The position numbers and the translations under genes are program-made. Of a stretch of 64,000 nt of DNA, positions 1-7,963 are shown in pieces (the stretch's first letter is position 1; every line of letters starts with the position of its first letter). Below the pieces are notes generated by a model. It saw only the letters and a program-made list of their open reading frames with translations, did not search any database and had not been told where the DNA came from. Source of the DNA: Candidatus Synechococcus calcipolaris G9 (lineage in GTDB: Bacteria > Cyanobacteriota > Cyanobacteriia > Thermosynechococcales > Thermosynechococcaceae); contig NZ_JAKKUT010000001.1 in assembly GCF_029582805.1 (NCBI RefSeq), positions 186,001-250,000 on the forward strand, in the 5' to 3' direction.

Positions 1-139
1 GCACCGATTGGATATAGGGATCCGCCATGGGCAACCGGATCAGGGTAAAAAAAATCCCTGCGGCTACCACAAACATAAAAAGACTGAGCCAAAGCCAACC
101 CAGTCCCGTTGATTCCTTCGGGATCGCCTGATGTGCCAA
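1..139 (-). CDS. Unidentified membrane protein, N-terminal part
   Basis: A reading frame opens with TTG at 139 and runs off the left edge with no stop. It gives about 46 residues: a short polar start (LAHQAIPKES), a hydrophobic stretch (WLWLSLFMFVVAAGIFF) that would form one membrane segment, then LIRLPMADPY. A purine-rich AAAGAG lies just upstream of the TTG. The in-frame stop further upstream (TAA) limits the start to this region. I do not recognise the family. Composition is coding-like and the direction matches murA, but too little is present to assign a role. Confidence 0.4.
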   Translation of the reverse strand, partial: MAHQAIPKESTGLGWLWLSLFMFVVAAGIFFTLIRLPMADPYIQSV

Positions 140-250
140 GATGTTACTCTTTAGTAAAGTTTAAGTTGAGGATCTTAGGATTTCATCACATATCTTAAAC
201 TTTTGCGGCAAGGGATTCAAGGTGTAACAATTCCCAATGTCAACAAAATG

Positions 251-1564
251 TCAACATTTGACTGGCTGGGTGACTCCACCACGACGTTCCAGTTTCGCCC
301 CCAGTTGCCCTAACTTGATTTCTATCGCTTCATAGCCCCGATCTAAATGCTGCAAACCATGGACAATGGTTTCCCCCTTAGCTGCTAGACCCGCCACCAC
401 TAGGGCCGCCGTTGCCCGTAGGTCTGTGCCCATGACCGGTGCGCCGGAGAGGAAGGGAACCCCGCGAATAACGGCATGATTCCCCTTGACTCGGATATCT
501 GCCCCCATCCGATTTAGTTCGGGGACGTGGCCAAAGCGATTTTCAAATACCGTTTCACTGACTAAGCTGTTGCCCTTGCTGACGGCTAATAGGCTCATAA
601 ATAGGGACTGCATATCTGTGGGGAACCCTGGATAGGGCAAGGTTTCAATGTCACTGCCGGAGTAGGTTTCTGCGGGAATGATTCGCAGGCGTTGGGGCCC
701 TTCGAGTTTAATTTTGGCTCCAATTTCCTCTAGCTTGGCGATCGCTGCGGTCAAGTGGCCAGGAATGATGGGAGCTAGACTAATTTCCGAGTGGGTAATG
801 GCGGCGGCGAGGAGAAAGGTACTGGCTTCAATGCGATCGGGAATAATATCGTACTCGGTTCCGTGGAGGCGATCGACACCAACAATGGTGATGGAGTTGG
901 TTCCGGCACCATAGATTTTGGCCCCCATGGCAATACAGAAGTTAGCTAAATCCACCACTTCTGGTTCCTGGGCGGCATTGTCAATGACCGTTTCCCCGTC
1001 TGCCAAGGTTGCGGCCATCATCAGGGTTTCCGTTGCCCCGACACTGGGATAGTCTAGGTAAATTTTTGCGCCTTTGAGTTTTGGGGCATAGGCTTGCACC
1101 ACGCCATGATCAATGATCACCTCTGCCCCTAGGGCTTGGAGACCGCGCACATGGAGTTCTACTGGCCGCGCTCCAATGGCACATCCCCCCGGTAAGGGAA
1201 CATTGGCAACCCCTAGGCGGGCTAAGAGAGGGCCAATGGCAAAAAAGCTGGCCCGTAACTGGCTCACTAAGGCGTAGGGAGGATTGGTGGCGTTTAGATC
1301 CTGAGCGTTAATTTCAATGCCATCACTCTGTTCTTTTACCGTGACCCCGATCGCCTGTAGGATTTCTGCCATCCGACCAATATCTGCTAGGGCAGGGACA
1401 TTTCTGAGGTAGCACGTATCATCCGCTAGGAGGGCACCGGCCATTAACACTAAGGCCGAGTTTTTGGCCCCACTTATGCGAACCTCCCCGGCAAGGGAAT
1501 ATCCCCCCTTAATGTGTAACCGAGGCTGATCAACGGGGTACGTACTATCTCCAGAGTTCAACAT
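251..1564 (-). CDS. murA: UDP-N-acetylglucosamine 1-carboxyvinyltransferase
   Basis: MurA carries out the first committed step of peptidoglycan synthesis in the cytoplasm, moving enolpyruvate from PEP to UDP-GlcNAc. The N-terminal GAKNSAL motif (Lys39-Asn40 when counted from the upstream GTG) and the loop [16 protein letters not shown], with the PEP-binding and fosfomycin-target cysteine (Cys133 in the same count), are both intact. The length, about 437-442 residues, is slightly above the usual 420. The start is unsure: I prefer ATG at 1564, but GTG at 1579 adds five residues and neither has a clear Shine-Dalgarno. It stands alone, with about 230 bases before the next gene on the same strand. 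Confidence 0.95.
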   Translation of the reverse strand: MLNSGDSTYPVDQPRLHIKGGYSLAGEVRISGAKNSALVLMAGALLADDTCYLRNVPALADIGRMAEILQAIGVTVKEQSDGIEINAQDLNATNPPYALVSQLRASFFAIGPLLARLGVANVPLPGGCAIGARPVELHVRGLQALGAEVIIDHGVVQAYAPKLKGAKIYLDYPSVGATETLMMAATLADGETVIDNAAQEPEVVDLANFCIAMGAKIYGAGTNSITIVGVDRLHGTEYDIIPDRIEASTFLLAAAITHSEISLAPIIPGHLTAAIAKLEEIGAKIKLEGPQRLRIIPAETYSGSDIETLPYPGFPTDMQSLFMSLLAVSKGNSLVSETVFENRFGHVPELNRMGADIRVKGNHAVIRGVPFLSGAPVMGTDLRATAALVVAGLAAKGETIVHGLQHLDRGYEAIEIKLGQLGAKLERRGGVTQPVKC

Positions 1565-1797
1565 AGAAAAGCTACCCACAAAGTATAATTTTTAATTTTT
1601 CAATTCCCACAGATTCTACCCCATCTTTGCCTAGATTTATGCATCATTTAGGGCCCACTTCAGGGGAAATGCATCGAACGCAGTATAAATTGTCACCGAA
1701 AAATTATAGCCCCTAGGAAGATGGTTGAAGATTTGTATCATTGCTGAATCTAGTAAGGAAGGCCGACTTTCGCTATCCAAAGGGGATTTACCTTTGC

Positions 1798-2193
1798 TTA
1801 AACCCAATTTTCTAGTATTAAGCCAGGAATCCGTTCAAACTCCCGTACATTATTTGTGATTAAAATTGAATCCAAACTTAAAGCATGGGCTGCAATCATT
1901 AAATCCATTTGACCAATAACCATTCCCCGTCGCTCTAACGCTGTGGAAATCTCCCCATAAACCCTTGCTGCTCCTTGATTCCAATCCATAATTTCCACAT
2001 GGGATAGAAATGCCTCTAAAACTTGTCGATTTTTCATCACAGCTTGGGATTTGGCAACACCGTGTTCCAACTCCGCAAGGGTAATGACAGAAATACCCAT
2101 CGTTTCCGCAGCAACCGCTTCAAACTTTTCCAATAACTGGGGCGGACGGTGCTTCATCACATAGATACAGATATTCGTATCGAGGAGAAACAC
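1798..2193 (-). CDS. vapC: VapC-type PIN-domain toxin
   Basis: A PIN-domain ribonuclease, the toxin half of a type II toxin-antitoxin pair; family members cleave specific RNAs such as initiator tRNA or rRNA. The protein has 131 residues, the usual size. The acidic metal-binding set is visible: Asp5 in LLDTN, Glu41 in LAELEHG and Asp97 in GQMDLMIAAHA, with TNNVREFERIPGL near the C-terminus at the fourth conserved position. The start is GTG directly after the TAG of the antitoxin gene, and the ribosome site (GAGGAC) lies inside the antitoxin's last codons, so translation is probably coupled. Confidence 0.9.
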   Translation of the reverse strand: MFLLDTNICIYVMKHRPPQLLEKFEAVAAETMGISVITLAELEHGVAKSQAVMKNRQVLEAFLSHVEIMDWNQGAARVYGEISTALERRGMVIGQMDLMIAAHALSLDSILITNNVREFERIPGLILENWV

Positions 2194-2433
2194 CTAAAAT
2201 AAGTCCTCTCGCGTTTGAGACGGATCGTTATGTCGAGTCAAGATAAAGTCTGCTGAGGCCAGGGGCACAGTCTCAAAAAAATCTCGCCACGATCGCCGTT
2301 TGGGAGACAAAATTACATGATCACCTTCCTTGCGGATATAGACCTCGTTCCCCTCGAAACGAAACTCCCGTGGAAGACGAACCGCCTGACTATTTCCATT
2401 CACAAATAACTTTGCTGTCTTCGGTTTAGCCAT
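2194..2433 (-). CDS. vapB: VapB-type AbrB-fold antitoxin
   Basis: A 79-residue antitoxin upstream of and abutting vapC. The N-terminal half ([20 protein letters not shown]) is the swapped-hairpin AbrB/SpoVT DNA-binding fold, with the typical [10 protein letters not shown] motif. The C-terminal part ([10 protein letters not shown] onward) would wrap the toxin. In known pairs the antitoxin binds its own promoter, alone or with the toxin; an inverted repeat at 2453-2471 just upstream fits such an operator. Family is clear; the RNA target of the pair cannot be read from sequence. Confidence 0.88.
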   Translation of the reverse strand: MAKPKTAKLFVNGNSQAVRLPREFRFEGNEVYIRKEGDHVILSPKRRSWRDFFETVPLASADFILTRHNDPSQTREDLF

Positions 2434-2452
2434 GCCACGCTGAACTAATAAT

Positions 2453-2471
2453 GTATATTTTTAGTATATAC
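2453..2471 (-). promoter_or_regulatory. Putative vapBC operator
   Basis: Perfect inverted arms GTATAT (2453-2458) and ATATAC (2466-2471) are separated by seven bases, 19 bases upstream of the vapB start codon. AbrB-fold antitoxins commonly bind short palindromes overlapping their own promoter, so this is a reasonable autoregulatory site. No binding evidence can be read from sequence alone. Confidence 0.35.
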
Positions 2472-2514
2472 TTCTCTATCCTTTTCTTTGTAGGCGATCG
2501 CGAGGACACCTCGA

Positions 2515-2662
2515 AAAATTGATCGATTTACTGAAAATAGAAGCTAAAACCATTGAGATATTGGATGAGATCGCCCCGGATTTTGAATTAATTGACGTGC
2601 CCATTAATTCGACTTCTTGGTATGGAAACCATGATCTACAAAAAAACCGACTGGAGTAGTTC
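2515..2662 (+). pseudogene. Coding-like remnant running into the CRISPR array
   Basis: A frame open across about 2515-2596 reads EKLIDLLKIEAKTIEILDEI then APDFELIDVP. It looks like genuine protein (amphipathic, acidic, no low complexity) but has no start codon with a ribosome site. It continues in frame through the first degenerate CRISPR repeat to TAG at 2660-2662. This looks like the 3' part of an old gene cut by the distal end of the array. I cannot name the family, and a chance open frame is possible at this length. Confidence 0.25.
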
Positions 2663-3507
2663 CGTCGGGTTACTTATTAGTTCGACTTCTTGGGATAGAA
2701 GCCATATAGCCAACGGGTGGCGTTCCGGGAATGGCTTCCTCAGGTTTCCATTAGTTCGACTTCTTGGGATAGAAGCCATAGATGGATTATCCTATCCTGA
2801 ACTCAAGCCATTCTTGTTTCCATTAGTTCGACTTCTTGGGATAGAAGCCATGATCCTGAATGGGAGTTTAGGTGCTTATGCGCCCTACAGTTTCCATTAG
2901 TTCGACTTCTTGGGATAGAAGCCATCTCACAGGGAAAGATGGGGTAAGCGATCCCCGTAATCCGTTTCCATTAGTTCGACTTCTTGGGATAGAAGCCATC
3001 GCAGAAATTGTCGGGCAGTTTTCTGACTTCTGCCAGTTTCCATTAGTTCGACTTCTTGGGATAGAAGCCATTAGTGAGATTGTCCGTAACTATCGGCAAA
3101 GTAACCCGTTTCCATTAGTTCGACTTCTTGGGATAGAAGCCATTAGTGAGATTGTCCGTAACTATCGGCAAAGTAACCCGTTTCCATTAGTTCGACTTCT
3201 TGGGATAGAAGCCATTTTTCCCGAAAAAGAAATCGCAACCGAATTTTGAGGGTTTCCATTAGTTCGACTTCTTGGGATAGAAGCCATAGGTTGACGAGGA
3301 CGGCTATCAAGTCCTAATCCTTCGTGTTTCCATTAGTTCGACTTCTTGGGATAGAAGCCATAAATAAACTTTCATATATTGAGACTGATTATGTTAGTTT
3401 CCATTAGTTCGACTTCTTGGGATAGAAGCCATTGGATTTTTCTGGAGTTTGTAGTATCCCCAGTTAACCTTGTTTCCATTAGTTCGACTTCTTGGGATAG
3501 AAGCCAT
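2597..3507 (-). CRISPR. CRISPR array, 13 repeats and 12 spacers, no adjacent cas genes
   Basis: Thirteen 36-base repeats start at 2597, 2670, 2744, 2816, 2890, 2964, 3036, 3108, 3180, 3252, 3326, 3397 and 3472. Spacers are 35-39 bases. On the minus strand the repeat begins ATGGCTTCTATCCCAAGAAG and ends AATGGAAAC; the inner CTTCT/AGAAG arms form a hairpin with a six-base loop. The two leftmost repeats are degenerate (changes mainly in the first ten bases, more in the first) and the rest are identical. Both the degenerate left end and the GAAAC-type 3' end argue for transcription leftward from a leader to the right of 3507. Spacers 7 and 8 are identical. No cas gene lies in the window, so the type cannot be assigned. 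Confidence 0.97.
3072..3215 (-). repeat. Duplicated CRISPR spacer-repeat unit
   Basis: Two consecutive 72-base spacer-plus-repeat units (3072-3143 and 3144-3215) are identical, both spacers beginning TAGTGAGATTGTCCGTAACT. This points to a duplication inside the array rather than two independent acquisitions. Confidence 0.95.
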
Positions 3508-3746
3508 AGTTATGTATATTAGCACAACTCTGGCCTGGGTTTGAGCCACCCATTTCGAGGGGGTCAGCCGCCACCTCTGAGCAAAAATTTTTATCATGAA
3601 AATAAAAACCTGAAACCCAGACCAGCCAAGGGTTCGGCCCCCTTTACCCAATAATGGGGGTTTCCAGCCACAGCGGCAGGGATCCGAAGTGGAAAGCAAA
3701 CTAACTGTAAACAAACGTTAAATTCGATTAACAAGATGCAACACCT
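3508..3746 (-). other. Presumed CRISPR leader region with inverted repeats
   Basis: About 240 bases with no credible gene lie between the last perfect repeat and cobL. From the array's polarity this is the expected leader and promoter side. It holds near-perfect 13-base inverted arms CTGGCCTGGGTTT (3530-3542) and AAACCCAGACCAG (3613-3625), one mismatch. It also has an AT-rich centre and a small hairpin CCCA-ATAA-TGGG within 3640-3660. Whether these belong to the leader or to a small dispersed element is not decided by the sequence. Confidence 0.4.
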
Positions 3747-5030
3747 CTAAATTGAAAACCCCATCCGAGACATCGGCTTGACTACACGAATCAAGCTCAC
3801 TGGATTGAGTGGCTCTAGGCGCGTATAGGGGCCCAGGGGAATAGAGCGACCCAGATTGATCTGGAGGACTTGGGGCTGTTGGTTCATTCCTTGACACCAA
3901 TCAAGCACACGGCCTTGATGCTCTAGGGTCGTGAACGCCATCACCAGAACTCCCCCAGGGCAAAGCCTTGACCAAGCCTCCGGCAAAATAGCATCCAAAT
4001 AGCCGCCACTACCTCCCAAAAAGACACGATCCGGGGCGGGTAACTGAGCAAAAACAGCGGGGGCGGTTCCCCGAATGGCCGTAATCGTCTGGATCCGGTG
4101 GCGATCGCAGTTTTTACGAATAAGCTGCTCCCCCATCGCCGTTTTTTCAATGGCATAGACCTGAGCATTGGGTAATAATCGCGCAATTTCAATGGATACT
4201 GACCCCGTGCCCGCACCAATATCCCAAACAACCGCCACATCCGCTGAGAGGCCTAATTCTGCCAAAATCAACACCCGCACCTCCCGCTTTGTCATCAGAC
4301 CCGGGCGATCGGGAAAACCATAGAACTCCTGCTCCCCCAAGCCCAACAGAGGCAGTGAGGGGTCTTGTCCATTAGCCGGATCTAAAACTTGGGGCTGGCG
4401 CAGCAAAATCAGGATATTCAGAGGACTCAGGGGTTGCAACGGTTCCGAATCCCTTAAGTCGATCATCTCAAGCCGTTCCTTGTCCCCCCCTAGGTTCTCG
4501 CATAGCCAAGCCTGATAGGTGACGGGTAAACCCAAGGATTGATACAACCGGGCGATCTCCCCAAGGGATTGGTGGGCATCGGTATAGATGGCAATTTTTT
4601 CTGCTCCCCGCTGCAATGTTTGGATCAGTGGCTCCAAGGAACGACCATGGCCACTCAGTACCACCGCATCTTGCCAAGGCACCTTCAGGCGACTAAAGGC
4701 CAGTTGTGCCGCACTGTAATGGGGATGGAATGTGAGCCAATCCCTGGGAAAGACCTCCAGGAGAAAACGCCCCAAACCAAAAAAAAGGGGATCGCCACTA
4801 GCAAAAATGATCACCAAGGGATCAGGGTGGCTCTGGATATGATCTTTAACTGGATCAACTATCTCGGAGATATCCCCTAATCCCAGGCGAGGAATGGGGC
4901 GATCGGGTAAATAACTGAGGGGGCGATCGCTGCCCACCCAAAGGGTTGCCCTAAAAATCAGGTCTTGAATGGTTGCCCCTAGACCCGCCAAACCGTCCAA
5001 GCCAATCCCAACCACATGAATAGGTGTCAT
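3747..5030 (-). CDS. cobL: Precorrin-6Y C5,15-methyltransferase (CbiE-CbiT fusion)
   Basis: A bifunctional enzyme of corrin ring synthesis that methylates C5 and C15 of precorrin-6Y/cobalt-precorrin and removes the acetate side chain at C12. Residues 1 to about 215 are the CbiE tetrapyrrole methylase half (VVGIGLDGLAGL; FASGDPLFFGLG near residue 80). From about 240 on is the CbiT half with a SAM-binding WDIGAGTGSVSIEIA loop near 272-286. Full length at about 427 residues. I chose ATG at 5030; a TTG nine bases upstream is possible. It is divergent from the next gene, and no other cobalamin gene is nearby. Confidence 0.93.
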   Translation of the reverse strand: MTPIHVVGIGLDGLAGLGATIQDLIFRATLWVGSDRPLSYLPDRPIPRLGLGDISEIVDPVKDHIQSHPDPLVIIFASGDPLFFGLGRFLLEVFPRDWLTFHPHYSAAQLAFSRLKVPWQDAVVLSGHGRSLEPLIQTLQRGAEKIAIYTDAHQSLGEIARLYQSLGLPVTYQAWLCENLGGDKERLEMIDLRDSEPLQPLSPLNILILLRQPQVLDPANGQDPSLPLLGLGEQEFYGFPDRPGLMTKREVRVLILAELGLSADVAVVWDIGAGTGSVSIEIARLLPNAQVYAIEKTAMGEQLIRKNCDRHRIQTITAIRGTAPAVFAQLPAPDRVFLGGSGGYLDAILPEAWSRLCPGGVLVMAFTTLEHQGRVLDWCQGMNQQPQVLQINLGRSIPLGPYTRLEPLNPVSLIRVVKPMSRMGFSI

Positions 5031-5191
5031 AAATTTCAATGGCTCAGTTTCAATGGCCCAGTCTAGGCAAAAACAGCATCCGCCCTAAATGGTGATCAAC
5101 TCATCTTTTCTTGGGCATCTTTTTTGGGGCATCCCCAATACCTGACAGGGTACGTTTACAATTGGGGTGATCTGACTTAATCCTACCCCCT

Positions 5192-6352
5192 ATGATTGCC
5201 CAAGTCATGACAGCCTTAGAGCAGGGCGACTACGCCAAAGCCGAGGCCCTGTTACAACCCCTCCCCAAGGATGATCCAATGGTCATCTTCTGTACCGCTC
5301 GCCTAGAACTGGCCACGGAAAAATGGGAGGCCGCAGATGCAAATTTTCGCCATGTTCTGCGCCTAAATTGTGGCCCCAAACTGACTCAGGCAGCCCGGCA
5401 AGGATTACTGGATATTGAAAAAAATCGTCAAGAAAAACGTCAGGCGGCGATCGACCAAATTAGTCAGGATCCCCATAGCGAGAAACGGGCCGCCTTAGTT
5501 CTAGAAGGCGTGCCCAACCAAGACACCAAAACCGAGTTTGCCCGAAAACTAGCCCAGGTTCTCAAACTAGATGCCTACGTGGCCCGACTGTTAATTCCCA
5601 GCCGAGGCTGGCGATTATTGCGATTGGGAACCCTCGGCGAACTGCGGGTCTATAGCGAAGAATTAAAATCCGCGGGCATTCCCCTCTTTTGCCTACCCAT
5701 TGACCCCATCAATCAAATTCAAGTCTTAGAAGTCCGCTATATTCAAGCCCTTCAGCCCAAACCCGAAGTCATCTGCACCTCAACCTTACAGCCCGAACCC
5801 TTCTCCTTTGTTTTTACATGGCCAGAAGTCGAACAGCGCGTAGAAGGACTGCTTCCTATTTTTGAAGCCGTCGTCGATCGCAATACACGGGGCAAAATCG
5901 TCCATAAAGAACAGGTACAGGATCACGCCCAGTGCTGTGATTTGCACCTGATCAAGAAAAATATTATTTTGCGATTTTATCGGGGAGGCTATCAATTTAA
6001 TCGCGGCATCGACCTGAGTCCGGCCCAAAATACCCACCCCCAGGGGGCAACACTGCAAATGGATCAAAATACCTCCTGGGCAAACTGGCGACAACTCACG
6101 GCCCTATGGAACCATGCCCGGCCCGGCCTCACCACTTGGAATGAATTTACCAGTTTTGCAGAAACCAGCATGGATTTTAAGGAGCCTTTAGGGATGGTTG
6201 CGCCGCGCATCAATCTCTTTCGTCAAGAAGATAGTTACTGGGACACGGCCTTTATGGTCTATAGTGGTTTAGCCTTTCTGCGGCAAAAAACACGGCAAAC
6301 CGCCCTCATTGCCCGCCAAGAGCAGGAACAGAGTCAAAAAACAGAGGATTAA
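5192..6352 (+). CDS. Conserved hypothetical protein, TPR-like N-terminus
   Basis: A 386-residue soluble protein, no signal peptide or membrane segment. Residues 1-75 resemble tetratricopeptide repeats (ALEQGDYAKAEALLQPL, then LELATEKWEAADANFRHVL). The middle (about 120-200) begins FARKLAQVLKLDAYVARLLI, and the remainder is a mixed alpha/beta region I do not recognise. I believe it belongs to a cyanobacterial conserved family of unknown function. It is divergent from cobL and convergent with the PPK2 gene, so context gives no clue. Confidence 0.75.
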   Translation: MIAQVMTALEQGDYAKAEALLQPLPKDDPMVIFCTARLELATEKWEAADANFRHVLRLNCGPKLTQAARQGLLDIEKNRQEKRQAAIDQISQDPHSEKRAALVLEGVPNQDTKTEFARKLAQVLKLDAYVARLLIPSRGWRLLRLGTLGELRVYSEELKSAGIPLFCLPIDPINQIQVLEVRYIQALQPKPEVICTSTLQPEPFSFVFTWPEVEQRVEGLLPIFEAVVDRNTRGKIVHKEQVQDHAQCCDLHLIKKNIILRFYRGGYQFNRGIDLSPAQNTHPQGATLQMDQNTSWANWRQLTALWNHARPGLTTWNEFTSFAETSMDFKEPLGMVAPRINLFRQEDSYWDTAFMVYSGLAFLRQKTRQTALIARQEQEQSQKTED

Positions 6353-6379
6353 AAACAGAAGATTAATGTGATCTAATTA

Positions 6380-7273
6380 TTAATCTTCGCTTTCTAAAAC
6401 CACCTTTGCCTCCAGGAGCTTCTGGCGATGCTCATCCGTGACCACCGGATAATGGAGATCCAAGGACTTGAGTTTTTGGTGAATAAAGTGACCCACCATG
6501 AGACGGGCAAACCATTTCCGATTAGAGGGAATAATATGCCAAGGGGCCCAAGGGGTACTGGTGTGGCGAAAAATATCTGCGTAGGCTTCCATGTAGTCAT
6601 CCCAATAGGCGCGATCTCGCACATCATCCACGGAAAACTTCCAGTTCTTTTCAGGGCGATTAATTCGCTCTAAAAATCGTTCCTTTTGTTCATCCTTAGA
6701 AATATTCAGGAAAAACTTCAGCAGAAGAATACCATTATCATTCAGGTATTTTTCATAATTGTTGATTTCTTGGAAACGCTGCTTCCATATCCCCTTTCCC
6801 TTCGCACTGGGGGGGAGTTGCTGCCGCTGCAAAAACTCTGGATGGACGCGCACAATTAAGACTTCTTCATAGTACGAGCGGTTAAAAATACCAATACAGC
6901 CCCGCTCCGGCAACGCCCTGTTGGCCCGCCACAGATAATCATGATCCAATTCTTCACTGGAGGGAGCCTTAAAACTGTAGACCTGGCAACCCTGGGGATT
7001 CAATCCCGACATCACATGCTTAATCATGCTGTCCTTGCCACCGGCATCCATGGCTTGAAACTGAATCAGGATCGCATAAATGTTTTGGGCATATAAAATA
7101 CTTTGGTACTTGGCCAGGTCTTGAATGCCCGCATCTAGCAGTTCTTTGGCTTCAACCTTATCCTTGAGACCGGCGGTATCCCCTGGATCATAATCTTTCC
7201 AGGAAAAGGATCCATCCGTGGGGACTAAATAGCGTTTGGGTGAAATCTGGTCAATAAAATCTTTAGGAATCAT
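6380..7273 (-). CDS. ppk2: PPK2-family polyphosphate kinase
   Basis: PPK2 enzymes transfer phosphate between polyphosphate and nucleoside mono- or diphosphates. The Walker A-type loop QAMDAGGKDS (about 73-82) and the following FNRSYYEEVLIVRVHPEFL segment (from about 130), a family hallmark, are intact. A downstream lid region is rich in Arg and Lys (DEQKERFLERINRPEKNWKF). Length 297 matches the single-domain type. Whether it prefers AMP, ADP or both cannot be told by eye. It ends 28 bases from the convergent TPR-like gene. Confidence 0.92.
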   Translation of the reverse strand: MIPKDFIDQISPKRYLVPTDGSFSWKDYDPGDTAGLKDKVEAKELLDAGIQDLAKYQSILYAQNIYAILIQFQAMDAGGKDSMIKHVMSGLNPQGCQVYSFKAPSSEELDHDYLWRANRALPERGCIGIFNRSYYEEVLIVRVHPEFLQRQQLPPSAKGKGIWKQRFQEINNYEKYLNDNGILLLKFFLNISKDEQKERFLERINRPEKNWKFSVDDVRDRAYWDDYMEAYADIFRHTSTPWAPWHIIPSNRKWFARLMVGHFIHQKLKSLDLHYPVVTDEHRQKLLEAKVVLESED

Positions 7274-7414
7274 TATGGTTTTTTCTTAAATCCAGTTAAA
7301 TGTCTGAGATACAGGCGGCCCATTATAGTCGCCTATCCTAGCTCAGGATCAAAGCAACAACAATGGCAACCCTATATCCAGGGTAATCTTGCACAATCGT
7401 TGCAGAAGCCTACA

Positions 7415-7442
7415 TTACCCTCATGTTAATCTGTTAGGGTAA
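7415..7442 (+). promoter_or_regulatory. Putative hicBA operator
   Basis: Perfect seven-base inverted arms TTACCCT (7415-7421) and AGGGTAA (7436-7442) sit 35 bases upstream of the first gene of the hicBA pair. Antitoxins of this family often autoregulate through such palindromes. The site is inferred from symmetry and position only. Confidence 0.35.
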
Positions 7443-7476
7443 GGTAATTCTTTCTTTTTATAAAAGGTTTTTAATC

Positions 7477-7686
7477 ATGAAAAGTCGCAGTTTTACAGTC
7501 ATTCTGCATAAAGAAGATGATATGTACATTGCTGAATGTCCAGAGGTGGGGACGGTTGATCAAGGAGAATCGATTGAGCAGGCGATCGCGGGTTTGAGAG
7601 AGGCAACGCGGCTCTACCTAGAAGAATTTCCCCTACCGGAAACATCTCCTAGGCTTGTAACTAGCATTGAGGTCAGCTATGCCTAA
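7477..7686 (+). CDS. hicB: HicB-type antitoxin
   Basis: A 69-residue protein with the partial RNase H-like HicB fold: FTVILHKEDDMYIAECPEVG, then GESIEQAIAGLREATRLYLE. It is the short form without an obvious C-terminal DNA-binding extension. Its last 8 bases overlap the start of the HicA gene, so the two are translated together. The order is antitoxin first, the reverse of the classic hicAB order but common in this group. Its job is to bind and block the HicA ribonuclease. Confidence 0.85.
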   Translation: MKSRSFTVILHKEDDMYIAECPEVGTVDQGESIEQAIAGLREATRLYLEEFPLPETSPRLVTSIEVSYA

Positions 7687-7906
7687 GATGCCACGGATCT
7701 CAAGCAGAGAAGCGATTCGGGCACTTGAGCGCTTAGGATTCGAGCAAGTTCGTCAAACAGGCAGTCATGTTGTGATGAAAAAAGAAACCAAAGAGGGCAA
7801 AATTGGCTGCGTTGTCCCCATGCATCATGAATTGAAGGTTGGTACGTTGAGCGGCATTCTTAAGCAAGTGCAAGTCACAGTCGAAGAGTTTATTGAAAAT
7901 CTGTGA
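7679..7906 (+). CDS. hicA: HicA-type mRNA interferase toxin
   Basis: A 75-residue double-stranded-RNA-binding-fold toxin that cleaves mRNA when free of HicB. The pattern is clear: SREAIRALERLGFEQVRQTG followed by SHVVMKK, with the catalytic His in GSH, then VVPMHHELKVGTLSGILKQ. I start it at ATG 7679, overlapping hicB by 8 bases; an upstream TTG (7667) is less likely. The active-site histidine is intact, so the toxin looks functional. Confidence 0.88.
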   Translation: MPKMPRISSREAIRALERLGFEQVRQTGSHVVMKKETKEGKIGCVVPMHHELKVGTLSGILKQVQVTVEEFIENL

Positions 7907-7963
7907 AGCCTAATATGAATTTGTACCGACAAGGAAAAAATTAAGATAAAATTAGCATCTACC

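Noticed and set aside
2592-3249. Open frames on both strands across the CRISPR array, with repeated FPLVRLLGIEAI or MASIPRSRTNGN peptides
   Set aside because: They are translations of the CRISPR repeat. Most repeat-plus-spacer units are 72 or 74 bases and the repeat lacks stops in some frames, so open frames arise by chance.
3394-3714. A 106-codon minus-strand frame over the right end of the array and the presumed leader
   Set aside because: It is made of two repeats plus non-coding leader, has no ribosome site and no protein-like composition.
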